64,000 nt of DNA. Origin: Xanthostigma xanthostigma (taxonomy: Eukaryota; Arthropoda; Insecta; Raphidioptera; Raphidiidae). Of the stretch, positions 44,361 through 55,553 are shown piece after piece. Numbering within the stretch: the stretch's first letter is position 1; each line of letters begins with the position of its first letter. The position numbers and the translations under genes are program-made. Under the pieces are notes generated by a model. That model was not told where the DNA came from, did no database searches, and saw only the letters and a program-made list of their open reading frames with translations. The stretch is taken from assembly GCA_963575645.1 (NCBI GenBank), contig OY754466.1, forward strand, positions 15,602,001-15,666,000, read 5' to 3'.

Positions 44361-44860
44361 TAATGTCCCACGTCATGCAAAAATTAATCAAAGCATGCTT
44401 AAACTAGTTTATTTCTGACAGATCTACAAAACAAAAGAACATCTTTATTCTCAAAATATATCCGATACTATAAGTATAAAGTATAGTAAAAATTTTTTTA
44501 ACAAAACTTTCTTGAAAAAATAAATATAATAATAGGTCGTTATGAAAAGTAAACCATTACTATAAAAAAGACACCGTTATAGCATAATTATATCTCTTCT
44601 GCACATGCGCCAATTTTCCCCAAAAACAATAGGGCTCTTCATATTTGCATACCACACATTCTCCAAAAATTTGGTTTCAATCCGTTTAACCTGTATCGTG
44701 CTTATAGACAAACAGACTAACAGGCAAACAGACGCACAAAATATGTTTTCTGGATTCGGAGGACCTCAAAACGAAAAGATGTTGTAAAATTTTGAAAAGT
44801 GATTTTTGACCTAAACTAGTACCATTCCCCACTTGTGGGTTGGAAGGGTAAAAAAATAAT
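44361..44860 (+). repeat. Family F6 repeat, 3' portion
   Basis: From TCCCACGTCATGCAAAAATT through CTGCACATGCGCCAATTTTC to CCCACTTGTGGGTTGGAAGG. Confidence 0.65.
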
Positions 44861-45205
44861 ACACTATATGATTCTTAACAGAGACACCAAGAAAGCTCGA
44901 GATGCGAGATCTAAATATGAGAGAAACATTATTTTTTGCTATTCCATGAGATGATCATAAATAATCATCATTAAGTAGACAGCTTCACAGAAAGGGGGTG
45001 AGTCGGCCTATTATATTTTATGTACTGTTGTTCTTCTTTTCGTTTTTTACTCAGGGGTGGTCGCTCATGAATGCAACAGCGGCCTTTAAAACAAATATTT
45101 AAAAAAAAAACACGACTTTAAAAACATTTATCTAGTGAACAAATCATCCCAAAATAAATTCTATAAATTATTTTTGCCGATCACTTAATTTAATTTATAA
45201 ATCTA
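44861..45205. other. Intergenic, no recognised feature
   Basis: No supported feature. Confidence 0.4.
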
Positions 45206-45631
45206 CTAGCACCCCGTCCCGGTTTCACTCGGGTGCGATAGATATAATTCTGCAAAATGTATTTCGTTTGCGGCCCGGCGTCTGAACTAATAGCTTTGAG
45301 CAAATTCTACCAGATTTGCTTCTGAACTAATAGCTTTGAGATAATTCTATCAGATGTGGCTACTTGGTAATAAAACAGTTTCTTGTTTGCTTCTGAACTA
45401 ATAGCTTTAAACAAATGCTATCAGATGTCGCTGCATATTACAAAAACAGTTTTTTTTTTTTGTTGAGTAAACAACGTAATTTTGTACAAAATATTTAATT
45501 AAAACTATTCTATAGTCTAAGTAGGACCAAGCAAGACACATATACAAAATTTCATTTAAATTGGTTCAATGGTTTGGAGATTAGCGCGGACAAAATTTGT
45601 GACACGAGAATTTTATAATATAATATAAAGA
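45206..45631 (-). mobile_element. Helitron, second family, 426 bp
   Basis: On the minus strand it starts TCTTTATATTATATTATAAA after A and ends with a CCCGAGTGAAACCGGGACGG hairpin region, then CTAG and T. Contains three diverged copies of GAACTAATAGCTTTGAG(C) separated by 36-75 bp. Related to 13045-13320. Confidence 0.78.
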
Positions 45632-46173
45632 TTATATAAGGCCCCCTTTTCACGTCTTTAACTTATCTTATAGATATATAGATTTCAAATCGGTTTCGCG
45701 GTATTTTTGGCGTTCAGTTCCGAAATTGTAGTCAGTGACTAATACTTGTACAGTTTTACAAGCGGCACCGTTTTTCATAGGAAAATCTAAGAACAAGTAA
45801 ATCTTGCATTATTTTTGTATTGCTTTGTCGCTCCATTAAGGTCGCTGGAGCCCAGCTGTTCAACTTAGATTTCATTTCTACATGCCCCTCTGCACCCGCA
45901 AAAGCCTATGTTACGAGCATATAAATGCAAAATGCACTATGGAAGAAGATTGATTCGTACATTATCGGATAATTTGATTTCACTAATTTTATTGATACGA
46001 ATATCTGCGAAGAATTTATATCTTTTGTGTTACTGTTTCGTTTGCAAACACATTATTGCAGCGGCGTAGGTATAATAATATAATAAATATAACTATTTGG
46101 GCGTTCATCTAAGCATATCAAGAGATAAAAAACATGCGAAATAAAAAGTGTCTCATACATTTTATTACATTTA
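45632..46173. other. Intergenic, no recognised feature
   Basis: No supported feature. Confidence 0.4.
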
Positions 46174-46255
46174 TCTAAATATATAAAAGGAAACCGTGAC
46201 TGACTGATCTATCAACATCAAACTTGGCGCGAGCGAAGTCGCGGGCAAAAGCTAG
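46174..46255 (+). mobile_element. Minimal Helitron, 82 bp
   Basis: 5' TCTAAATATATAAAAGGAAA and 3' hairpin CGCGA-GCGAAG-TCGCG followed by GGCAAAAGCTAG with a flanking T. Only the two ends remain, joined after a CTGATCTATCAAC segment. The sequence at 51239 starts with the same 5' end. Confidence 0.7.
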
Positions 46256-46462
46256 TATAATATATATCGAAAAATGGTATTAAAAAAGTTGTTTATAATA
46301 TGATTTTAAGAGAAAATTTAAAGAAATATTCGGTTTCTAAATTAACACAAAATTCGAAAATTTCGAAAAAGTTGGTCACAATTACTTTCTGGATTGATAA
46401 TATGCTAATTTAATGTTAAAATATCTAAGTCAATACATGTTCCAAATATACCTACAGACTTT

Positions 46463-46560
46463 TTTGACGTGATAACGTCTTATAAATTGATGAATCACGT
46501 CAAAATAAAAAGATGAAACACCGGCTGCATGCACGAAAAAGTGTAACGTTCCTAACGTTA
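46463..46560 (+). repeat. Family D repeat, 5' fragment
   Basis: TTTGACGTGATAACGTCTTA then a small local rearrangement (TCACGTCAAAATAAAAAG) and GCATGCACGAAAAAGTGTAA; it stops at AACGTTCCTAACGTTAC. Confidence 0.6.
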
Positions 46561-46671
46561 CTAAGTGAGCGACTAGAATGCCTTCGGTAATTTTGAAGCA
46601 GATATCATCAACCGATTGAGATGAAAATTTGTATACACGTTTAGTTTGAATGACAATGCATGGTTAGCTGT

Positions 46672-46946
46672 GTGACGTCACTCTAAATCCAATATGGCAG
46701 ACTTCTAAAGATGGCGGACTAATTTTATTATGCTTTCCTACAATATGGGTATCAAATGAAAGGGCTTGCTGAGAATAATTCGAAAAATAAAGTGACGTCA
46801 CTCTAAATCCAATATGGCGGACTAATTTTATTATGCTTTCCTACAATATGGGTATCAAATGAAAGGGCTTGCTGACAATAACTCGAAAAATAAAGTGACG
46901 TCATTCTAAATCCAATATGGCGGACTTCTAAAGATGGCGGACTAAG
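46672..46946 (+). repeat. Tandem repeat, about 103-120 bp unit, ATGGCGGAC-rich
   Basis: GTGACGTCACTCTAAATCCA or a variant occurs at 46672, 46792 and 46895, each followed by AATATGGCRGAC and GGGTATCAAATGAAAGGGCT. The middle unit lacks 17 bp (TTCTAAAGATGGCGGAC). The unit is related to the array at 54544-54838. Confidence 0.75.
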
Positions 46947-46947
46947 T

Positions 46948-47135
46948 TTTTGACATGATAACGTCTTATAAATTGATGAAACACCAGCTGCATGCACGAA
47001 AAAGTGTAACGTTCCGCCTAACCCTGTGCGTGCAAGCGAGAGCGCAGTAATTTATTATTAAATATGATATTCGAGCGGAATACGTTATCACGTAAAACTA
47101 TCGTCCGTAAACCGACTTTACAGACAACCAATTTT
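46948..47135 (+). repeat. Family D repeat, near-complete copy
   Basis: TTTGACATGATAACGTCTTA to CCGACTTTACAGACAACCAA plus a T-run; the best-preserved full copy in the window. Confidence 0.75.
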
Positions 47136-47154
47136 TTTATTACTTTTTCTTTTA

Positions 47155-47345
47155 AGGGTTCCGGACCCGAAGGGTGCCAACGGAACACTATTACTAAGCC
47201 TCCGCTGTCCGTCCGTCCGTTTGTCAGCAAGCTGTATCTCATAAACCGTAGTAGGATAGTTGAAATTTTCACAGTGTGTATTTCTATTGGCGCTCTAACA
47301 ACAAATAAATCAAGATGGCAAATTTCAAAATGGCCGCCATAAACA
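47155..47345 (+). mobile_element. GGTTCCG-family retroposon, second subtype, 5' part
   Basis: AGGGTTCCGGACCCGAAGGG, then TCCGCTGTCCGTCCGTCCGT and TGAAATTTTCACAGTGTGTA. The matching tail (GTGTGCGAGTTCGACTGGCA) appears at 47943-47990, so about 600 bp of other DNA separates the two parts. The 148-codon reverse frame across this region spans two unrelated repeats and is spurious. Confidence 0.6.
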
Positions 47346-47942
47346 TTAAAAAAACCTCCTATAGTGTCTTTGTGCGTAATCGTTTTTGTGCTATCTCCTT
47401 GCATTCGTATTACTTCCCTGCACCACGACGGCGAATTTCGAATAGATGTAATTAAATTATACAATTACTTGCCAAATTTTTACATATTGTTATAGCACTT
47501 CTCTTGTTTCTTTTACAAAAGTGTTTTAAAAGTATGTGGAAATATTGGGTTCAAATATCCCTCTCTTAAGATATCTTATTTTAAAAGTGAAAGTTTTCTT
47601 TTCGGATAACATTTGGTAAACGCATTATCAATCCTGTAAAAGGATTTATTTTCTTTCTTAGAAGTAAAGGTAATTAGTACTCGAATTACGAGTCATAAAA
47701 CCTAGGTATAATTTCACCGTAGAATAGACCCAAAATATTACAAGAGGTAAAAGGACAACCATTATAAGACAGTTGTTAATAGTTAGTTCTCTCTGATCTG
47801 TGACACTATCAAGACATACTTCCAATACTCTATTTTGAATAAAAGACAATCTTCTAATAATTAAACTCTTCAATTATTTAATAAATACACCGTCACCGAA
47901 TCCATAATCCCAACAAAGTACACAGTGTTTTATCTTGTACGA
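47346..47942. other. DNA separating the two halves of a GGTTCCG-type element
   Basis: No coding or terminal-repeat structure recognised; it may be an insertion. Confidence 0.35.
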
Positions 47943-47990
47943 TGGTAGGGAGCCCTTCGTGTGCGAGTTCGACTGGCACTTGACCGGTTT
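47943..47990 (+). repeat. GGTTCCG-family 3' tail
   Basis: AGGGAGCCCTTCGTGTGCGA then GTTCGACTGGCACTTGACCG, the conserved end of the family. Confidence 0.6.
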
Positions 47991-48041
47991 AATTTTAATT
48001 GCAAAGGTAAAAAATACTAAAAATATTACATGTTACCTTCC

Positions 48042-48245
48042 AATATAAAAGCTATTCAAGCCATACCTGCCTTCAAAAATAGATTAAAAAAAATGTCGAT
48101 GGACTTGTGTCCATATGATTCTCATATACGATTTTAGTTATATAATTTTAATCACGCACGTTTTTCGAATTTGTAAATTGAAATTATTATATGACGTTAT
48201 TATATACCTCTTGGCTGTCAATAAAGATTATATTTTATTCTATTC
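48042..48245 (+). mobile_element. Probable LINE 3' end
   Basis: A short frame reads NIKAIQAIPAFKNRLKKM then stops at 48135-48137, like the last residues of Jockey/CR1-type ORF2. It is followed by about 100 bp of untranslated sequence with CAATAAAG and an ATTCTATTCTAT tail. Confidence 0.4.
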
Positions 48246-48499
48246 TATAATATAATGTTTTTGATCAAAAATGATACGAGCCGCTACTGCACATCACACA
48301 TTTTACGAAAAACAATTTACTTCCACTGTAAAAGTTTGTGTTGGTGGTTCCATCTATGAATCATTTTTAGTAAACATAACTCAAAAAACATCAGTTTAGA
48401 AAATCTAGAATTTCTATGGAAAATCTTTTTCAATCTTTGGTGTTAATGTTTCAAAATAAACTAGAAACATGCACCATTCTTCCCACATGACTTTTAACG

Positions 48500-48926
48500 A
48501 AGTTTTTACAGTTTATTTGACCTAAATAAGCGAATAAAAATCGGGTAAAAACGAGAATTTAGCATAACTTTTACACAATTTTTTGTACAGAAAAAAATTA
48601 ATTTGTTAAAAATTATTGAGCAAGCCAAATTTGTCAATATTTTTGACACCAATTTGCGAAGAAAAAACTGTAAAATTTTAATTTGCCTTCCCGTAATTTG
48701 AAATCTCGTGACATACTGTAAAGAAATATTGACGAATATGGCGTTTTTTGATTAAATTTTTAGTGCAAAAAAATGTGTTTTCTTAAATTTTTAAGCAGCA
48801 AGCCAAATTTTATGAACTTTAATGCTCTATCACAGCTAATAAAAACAGTAGTAAAATGAATTTTGTGGCCACGATTTGAAATTTCCCGAGTGCGTATTTT
48901 ACAATCTGCGTACACAGTCACCTTAA
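48500..48926 (-). repeat. Family Y repeat, reverse copy
   Basis: Reads on the minus strand TTAAGGTGACTGTGTACGCA, CATTTTACTACTGTTTTTAT and ATTAGCTGTGATAGAGC, the uninterrupted counterpart of 32268-33300. Confidence 0.5.
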
Positions 48927-49011
48927 GCTTATTAAACTACTGACTACAATTTCAAAATTGAACTATAGTTACATTATAGACTGAGTGTATGATTTATTTA
49001 ATATATTTTTA

Positions 49012-49098
49012 TTTCATATGTATCATATCACTCCCCTTGTAATGAGAAACATTTTCTTTTATATAATAAAGCTATCTAATCTAATCTAATCTAATCTT
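49012..49098 (+). mobile_element. LINE-like 3' tail with (ATCTA)n
   Basis: TATATAATAAAGCTATCTAA followed by TCTAA/ATCTA repeats, a common 3' end of insect LINEs. No ORF remnant is recognisable upstream. Confidence 0.4.
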
Positions 49099-49106
49099 AT
49101 ACACTG

Positions 49107-49474
49107 TAAAAGACCGTGCACACATGTCAAGCATAAACCTGCACGACCAGCACAGCACAAACCCGCAACCTGCACGATTTCGCACACTGGACTAGCACAA
49201 ACCTCCACAAACCAGCAAATTTTAGAGTAGTTATTAATTATCTCGATGGACACGATATCTAATATATATTTTAGAGTAGGTTTCGAAACGTGCGGTAGGC
49301 ATTTTTCAGTTTTATCAATTAATGAAAACCACACGTCACTAGCACACTAGATCGGTCCAGCATGGCTAAACAATAATGCAGGTGACCGTCGTTGCTACCT
49401 AAATGATTAGGTTTCTAGCTCCGTATTGTGCTGGTCGTGTAGGTTCATGCTTGAGAAGTGCGCGCGGTTTTTTA
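49107..49474. mobile_element. TIR element (copy 2 of the 9632-10036 family)
   Basis: AGACCGTGCACACATGTCAA then GCATAAACCTGCACGACC on the left mirrors GGTCGTGTAGGTTCATGC and TTGAGAAGTGCGCGCGGT on the right. A 37-bp retroposon-like insert with its own 12-bp duplication interrupts it. Confidence 0.65.
49231..49267 (+). mobile_element. Very short retroposon insertion, 37 bp
   Basis: Bracketed by ATTTTAGAGTAG at 49219-49230 and 49268-49279. The last 30 bp equal those of the insert at 32759-32826 and stop at the same base. Confidence 0.65.
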
Positions 49475-49959
49475 ATATTAAAATTTTAATTTGCGTGATG
49501 TGAGATCTAGTGATTAAAATTTTTTTAGCGTAATTTTTTTGTAAAAATTTATCTATTTTTAGGTTTCCGGTATTAACATTTTATGTAACTTTTAAATGAG
49601 GTAATCTTCCGTTCGTTTGAAATAACATAGGTCTATTTTTTGGGAAAGGTGACAAAGGCGACTCTATTTGTAAAACACATGTACAGTGACTCACATACAT
49701 AATCGTGCATTCTGAATATTTGGAAAATATTTTTATTTTTAAATTTAATTTTATCTAATAGACCAGTGAAGTTAGTTTTTGACAAGGAAAAAATTAATAG
49801 CAGAAAATGAATGATGAGAAAGGGAAGAAACTGCCGTCAGAAATACAGAAACCAAAAATTCAAATGCGTAAAGTGCCGGGGGGCTGCGGTTTTTCGTTAT
49901 TTCCGTCGAAAGTTGACCTCCAATCGAAAAATGTTGTATGGCAATGTTGTAGGTATTAA
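49475..49959. other. Intergenic, no recognised feature
   Basis: The short frame at 49811-49999 has paired cysteines (KCVKC) but is too short and low in complexity to support. Confidence 0.35.
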
Positions 49960-50043
49960 AAGGATCTACAACTTTTATGAATATAATTTTTTCACATAAC
50001 CTTAAATATTAAAAAATTATATTCATAAAAGTTGTAGATCCTT
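49960..50043. repeat. Inverted repeat, 33-bp perfect arms
   Basis: AAGGATCTACAACTTTTATG and its complement CATAAAAGTTGTAGATCCTT are separated by about 20 bp once the AT-rich inner arm is paired. Could fold as a small hairpin RNA. Confidence 0.65.
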
Positions 50044-50726
50044 GTTTTTTTTATATTTCTGGTAGGATTTAAGCGTTACAAACTCTTAGGAGGTTCGAAT
50101 AGATGTGAGAGCCACTGTACAACGCCTGCTTAATAACGAACAGTGAACAAGTCGGCGAGTCGCAAGGAGGGAATATTAAATCCACGGGATTAAGACATTA
50201 GACTTATACCTACTATAGGTATGTTATATATGCATAATATACAATGTAATAAATTACAGTAATTAAGTAAAACGATGACATTCACATTATAATTACTTAA
50301 ACAAGTTAATAAGAGGGATCCAATGTTTATATAAATGATGGATGTAGTTATGTTGTGTTGAGTTTTATGAGTAGAGTTCAACCCAGCCGAAGTATTATCA
50401 AAAAAGAGTAGATAAGTTCTATAAAAGGCGACAACAGAGCTGCTCCTTGATGACATAAGAACTGCCCCTACCTTATAACTATATACCGAATCAATTATGG
50501 GATCTACCTACTTGTGTTTTTACACAATTTTTTTTGGAGAATTTTACAGAAGTTTTTCTGGAATAAAAAAATCCCAAAACTGCGTTTCTTTCAACAGAAT
50601 TTTAAACCTATATTTTCGTTGGCCTCAACCGCTACCGAAATGACATATTGATAATATTCAGCCTGTGATTGACTGACCAAACCTATTTGTACCACGTCAA
50701 CTGATCTGTCCACAAGGAAATCTAAA
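50044..50726. other. Intergenic, no recognised feature
   Basis: No supported feature; the 88-codon minus frame at 50190-50456 has no domain. Confidence 0.4.
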
Positions 50727-50728
50727 TA

Positions 50729-51236
50729 CAGTGTAAACTCTTTATAACGTCCTTCGTTATAACGAAAAACTCCCTATAACGTCGAAATTTTTACGATTTG
50801 GTTGATTTACCTTAAAACCTATAGGTACATTAATACTCTCTTTATAACGCAACAGCCATTCTCTATTACGAAGAAATATGTTCATATTTAGGCGTCAGCA
50901 AATGTTTACAGACATAAAGAGGACCATTCTGAACCATCACCATCTATTCAACAAGCACTTGATGACGCCAAACTATAGGTATATGTGTTTGTATATGTGT
51001 TTGGAATAAATTAATTTTGTGAAAATTGGTTATTTTTCTTTCTTCCCTCCATATAACGAAAATTCTTTATAACGAAAAAAATGTTCGGTCCCTTAAAATT
51101 CGTTATAAAGAAATTATACAGTACATTGAAGATTATTGTTAATTTGTTTTTCTTTCTTCACTCCATATAACGGTAACTCTCTATAACGATAAAAAATGCT
51201 CGGTCCCTTGAGTTTCGTTATAAAGAGTTTACACTG
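50729..51236. mobile_element. Tigger/pogo-like MITE, 508 bp
   Basis: CAGTGTAAACTCTTTATAAC at the left mirrors GTTATAAAGAGTTTACACTG at the right (20 of 20). TA flanks both sides. The motif TATAACG recurs through the element. Such CAGTxxAACTC-type ends are typical of pogo/Tigger elements. Confidence 0.75.
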
Positions 51237-51238
51237 TA

Positions 51239-51320
51239 TATAAAAGGAAACCGAGACTGACTCACTGATCTATCAACGCACAGCTCAAACCACTGGACGG
51301 ATTGGGCTGAAATTTATGAA
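51239..51320 (+). mobile_element. Helitron 5' end, truncated
   Basis: TATAAAAGGAAACCGAGACT then CACTGATCTATCAACGCACA, the same 5' end as the 82-bp Helitron at 46174. The 3' hairpin was not found. Confidence 0.45.
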
Positions 51321-52258
51321 GTAGACAACCGCTAAGAACTGATTTTTGAAAGTTTCTAGGTAGAAATACCAATGGAGCCCGGAAACCAAGAAGATTTGAA
51401 TTTAAGAAGATTTGGATCAACACCGGCCTTGAAAGCCTACACACTTGGATTCCTAGAATTAGTCAAAGGAATGTCGATCTCGTCCAATGAATATTCGCCG
51501 GATTACGTATCGAACCGAATGTGACCGAGAAGCCACGATCTTTAAGACTTTAAATTAGACCCAGATACAAAATATTTGGTTGGTTAAAAATCTGTAAAGA
51601 CGTTTAAAGTGAGTTGTGCTCGTTTTTCGTGTTCTTCCATGAGTGCCGCCTCTTATAGAATGCCTACCCTTAAGTATTATGTGGACACCCCACGGTGAAT
51701 ATCAATCACAAGGATCTACGTGACTCACACCCTCTCCTCGTGGTCCTACCCTGTCTTGTTTTGTTCCACCCTATCCTGTCTCGGCTACAGCATACGATCT
51801 TATATAAATACTGACATAGGTGTGCATACAGAATGGATCTAAATATCAAACTCATAGACACGTTATGTAATATTTACTGCAGGCAGGAAAGGGTATCTAT
51901 TCGATAAGTCGGTTCTCGACAAGATAATGCTTCTTGAGCATTACAAATCCCCACCCCTGTTTATTAAATACTAAAGTTGTAGTGACAACCAGGCAGTTCA
52001 AGATTCGAATTTTTAATCAAGCATTAAAAATCGAAATCTTTTTCCAATCTAAGTACAATGCTTATAAAAATCACGTCTATAAGCACATAGTCAAATATCA
52101 GTTTAGGTTAAAAAATATTTTTTTGGAAACTTTACAAATTTGTAATTTCTAAATCACACGACATACAGCCATGCGCACATATTTATCGAAACCAAGGAGT
52201 CTCCTCTTCTACAGTGCAGTCAATTTAAAAACGGACTGACAATTGCCGAAGTCAATAG
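51321..52258. other. Intergenic, no recognised feature
   Basis: No supported feature. Confidence 0.4.
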
Positions 52259-52415
52259 GTTCGTTCCAAGCAGCCGTGAACGGTAATACACAGTCTTGTC
52301 ACTGCGCAAGACTAATTTGCGCACTAGCTCAAAAATCGATACTGCGCAAGACAGTCTTGCGTAGTAACAAGACTGTGTACGGTTTTATTACCGTTCGCGG
52401 CTGCTTGGAACAAAC
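52259..52415. mobile_element. MITE, 157 bp
   Basis: GTTCGTTCCAAGCAGCCG mirrors CGGCTGCTTGGAACAAAC. The arms continue through GAACGGTAATA and CAGTCTTGTNACTNCGCAAG. The whole element can fold as a hairpin. Target duplication not certain. Confidence 0.65.
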
Positions 52416-52801
52416 TTAGTTTTTTCAGTTTTAGGCTTTGAGAAATTGCATATTAAAAGGGAATTGGTTTCAGTTCGGTCTTCTGTCCTAGCACTGACTT
52501 TTCACGTTGCGTCCTGAATATTTAAAAGATAACCACAAAACACTGGGAATTTTTTCTCGACGGACGTTTTTGCTAACCATGTTAGCCAAGTTATTTTCCG
52601 TATCGTATAAACAGTATCTTCACGTCGCAAATTTTATCTCTCGGCTAGAGATCCATGCTGGTTTGAAGAAAGCATTGTCTACAAATCTGATCTGACAATA
52701 ACCTTAGATTGTGAACAAATGGTAACAGTTTTTATACATGTAGGAACAGTCTAATGTCGTTGCCATACTTCCTGTCACGTAGAACATTAGAGTGTACTCA
52801 C

Positions 52802-53337
52802 CAGTGGCGCCGACTTTTAACAACCCTCATGGGTACACGTTTGATGACTGGTTTACAAAAACAGGCAAAGTGCAAGATTTAGTAAAATCGATACGTAAGT
52901 ATGACTTGTAGAAGAAGAAGATTGTCGATTATAGATGCCCATCAGAGCGCATTTTGCTTGTAAATTATCAAGTCTTCAGACTCCTTAATGTAGCAAGCTT
53001 TGTTACATTAACTCTCTTTCTCTTTTTTGTAATATTGTCAAAATTAGTTTTCCTTAGCTACGCTGGAAAAATGAAGGTTGTTATTATTTGGAAAAAATTT
53101 AATTGATCACTATCGACTCTAGAGAAAACAATTCATTACGAATCTTTAAAGTTCAAGTATGTGTTTTATTTATTTTTAGTAAGAACTTTATTAAGTACTT
53201 ACATTTATTAGGGTAAATGCTGCAAGGGAACTATGATGGCTCTACACTTCACATGTCTGTGGTCAGGGGTGTTCCACAGCCACCAATTATTTTCTGTGGG
53301 TGCTGGAGCACGAGCACCCACGGAGTTGGCGCCCCTG
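52802..53337. mobile_element. hAT-type MITE, 536 bp
   Basis: Exact 8-bp duplication GTACTCAC at 52794-52801 and 53338-53345. Termini CAGTGGCGCCGACTT and the complement of CAGGGGCGCCAACTC are inverted. Near the right end GTGGGTGCTGGAGCACGAGC and GAGCACCCAC form a hairpin. No transposase. Confidence 0.82.
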
Positions 53338-53517
53338 GTACTCACAGAAAAACAAATGTCTGATCTATACATAGAACAAGATTGCTTTTCAAATCAAATT
53401 CAAAATGCGTAGAAAAATGTTGTTTTCAAGTGTAAAGTAGATGATGCATATGGTTTAAAAAAAATGTGTGTGTTTGTCAGCTCCGACGCACGACTGGAGT
53501 TTACTCCTTCGAACGCT

Positions 53518-53840
53518 GTGTAATGTATTCCATCTCATTCTTTCGCACGTTAAATCCTACAGATATACAAATCTTTGATTAACGTCTGATTAGAACTCTT
53601 CAATAAATAAAATTATCGACCAATTTTTCAGACAATATATTAACAAAAAATATAATTAATACATTAACATTTGTATTAATTATATTTTTTGTTAATATAT
53701 TGTCTGAAAAATTGGTCGATAATTTTATTTATCCTACATATATGTTTGTCTCTTATACAAGATTAGTGTAGCATCGCTCAAGTGTAATGTATTCCATCTC
53801 ATTCTTTCGCACGTTAAATTCGACAGATATATATGTTTGT
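53518..53840 (+). repeat. Tandem duplication interrupted by a Penelope-like insertion
   Basis: GTAATGTATTCCATCTCATT and TTTCGCACGTTAAAT occur at about 53519 and again at 53785. The first copy is split by the inverted-repeat insertion at 53566-53730. Confidence 0.65.
53566..53730 (-). mobile_element. Penelope-like insertion, terminal repeats only
   Basis: On the minus strand: an inverted terminal-repeat piece, an AT-rich centre that is itself palindromic, the repeat CTGAAAAATTGGTCGATAAT, and the tail GAAGAGTTCTAATCAGACGT. The flanks ATCCTACAGATA and ATCCTACATATA match 11 of 12. Same family as 42199-42948 but with no ORF. Confidence 0.75.
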
Positions 53841-54540
53841 CTCTTTTGAAGCGGACGAGTGTAACGCCACACTTGAAGCGGCGGAGCGTAACGCCTCACC
53901 AATTTATTTTACTACTCATAAAATTTCCTTACCGGGCCTTATAACTCAAAATCGTTTCTTAAGGAGTAAACTCCAAAAAATTCCGACCCAGTCTAAAAGT
54001 TATTTTTTTAGCAAGATTGACTTGAAATTCTACAATGCTTGTATATGTGTGGTCACAATCTAAGGTCATTGTCAAATTAGATTTTCTGACAATGTTCTTG
54101 GGCAATCCAGCTACAGTGATTATGGAATGAATTGTGGGGTTTATGAATCACTCTGTATATATTTGCCTGTACGTCTCTTGTAACAACACCTTACTATTAC
54201 AGCTCAGAACCCAGCAAAAAAAAATTGTTATTCTTACAAACTAAGATCTTGATAAAGTGTAACATGATGTTTATATTAATAAATCTATTCATTCTGTTAG
54301 ATTATAGACTTGTAAAATAATCGTGTGTTGTATGGTTCATGTTGTGAGAAAGTGTTTCAAGGATTGTATTTCGTCTGGCACAGGGCTTACATCCAAGGAG
54401 CTGGATCTTTCATTTATTACAAGTTTTTCTATAACTTGTTGTTTGTCCGTCAGTCAGTTTGTGTCAAAACATGCAATCAAAATGTCGACTAGATTTAATT
54501 AAGCGAAAGCTTTGAATTTTTGCAGACGTTTATAAGTCCG
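53841..54540. other. Intergenic with GGAGTAAACTCC inverted motifs
   Basis: GGAGTTTACTCC at about 53499 and GGAGTAAACTCC at about 53963 suggest an older inverted element around the Penelope insertion. A TTTGACAATG fragment of the 13609 MITE family lies at 54065-54110. Confidence 0.35.
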
Positions 54541-54543
54541 GTG

Positions 54544-54838
54544 ACAACACACAAATCAATATGGCGGACGCCCCAAGATGGCCAAGATTATCTTTTTATT
54601 CACAACCATCTTGACACGGGTATCAAGTAAAAGAATATGACGAGTGCAATACGATAAGCTATGTGACGTCACTGTAAATCCAATATGGTCGACGCCCCAA
54701 GATGGCTAATTAACTTTTTCTTCACAACCCTCTTGACACGGGTATCAAATGAAAGAGTATGACGAGTGGAATACGACGTGCTATGTAGCGTCATTGTAAA
54801 TCCAATATGGCCGAAGCCCCAAGATGGCGGATTACCTT
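54544..54838 (+). repeat. Tandem repeat, about 123-bp unit, ATGGCGGAC-rich
   Basis: CCCCAAGATGG occurs at 54571, 54695 and 54817. Each unit has ATCCAATATGG, CTTGACACGGGTATCAAATG and GTGACGTCACTGTAAATCCA. Related in wording to the array at 46672-46946 but distinct. Confidence 0.75.
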
Positions 54839-55553
54839 TTTCTTGCTGCTCAGGCAATTGAAAAATACGCCTGACAACGTTTAACCTCAAATTAACAAAT
54901 CTATTTTCTGATTGATCTATGAACTCCCATGAAGTGAGGATGAAGGAGAAGAAGATGAAAATACAAGAGTCGATTAAGTCCCGACAGGTTGAAAATACAT
55001 GAGTTCTACTGTATTATAAAAGATTTGCTTGATTAGTCCGTAAACTAAAATGTGTCCAAGCGACGCCGGGCCGAATAAAACACTTTTATAAATTCTGAAA
55101 AAAAAAAACTACATTAACGCGAGTGAAACAGTGTGTAAAGGCTATAGTTATTAAATATAAGTAAGTCGTTACTTCTACCATGAAAGCCCTGTACGATCCA
55201 TACAACACACCTTAATTGAAGAAGATTAACCACTGTCGATAAGGTAGAAGAACAATTTACTTGTTGATAAATTGTTTATAATATAAACAATTCAACGCCG
55301 GTGGTACGATTACAATAATGCAAAAAAAATAGCATATCCGTTTTAACGCCGTATTTATAATATAAAAAAAAACATTTTCCTTTTTTAAAATGAGTGGATA
55401 TTTGACAATAATTGATCGATAGTCAGAAACGACAAAAATAATTCAAAATTTATAAAAAACAATTTTTTTTTTCTAATCTTAGATTTAGAACACTTTAAAC
55501 CATCACAGCTTTTAAAACAGTATTTGCGTGTGCTCATCGGAATCAGCGTGTCA
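54839..55553. other. Intergenic, no recognised feature
   Basis: No supported feature. Confidence 0.4.

Noticed and set aside
47018-47464. Longest open frame (148 codons, minus strand)
   Set aside because: It runs across the end of family D and the start of a GGTTCCG retroposon, two unrelated repeats, and shows no domain.
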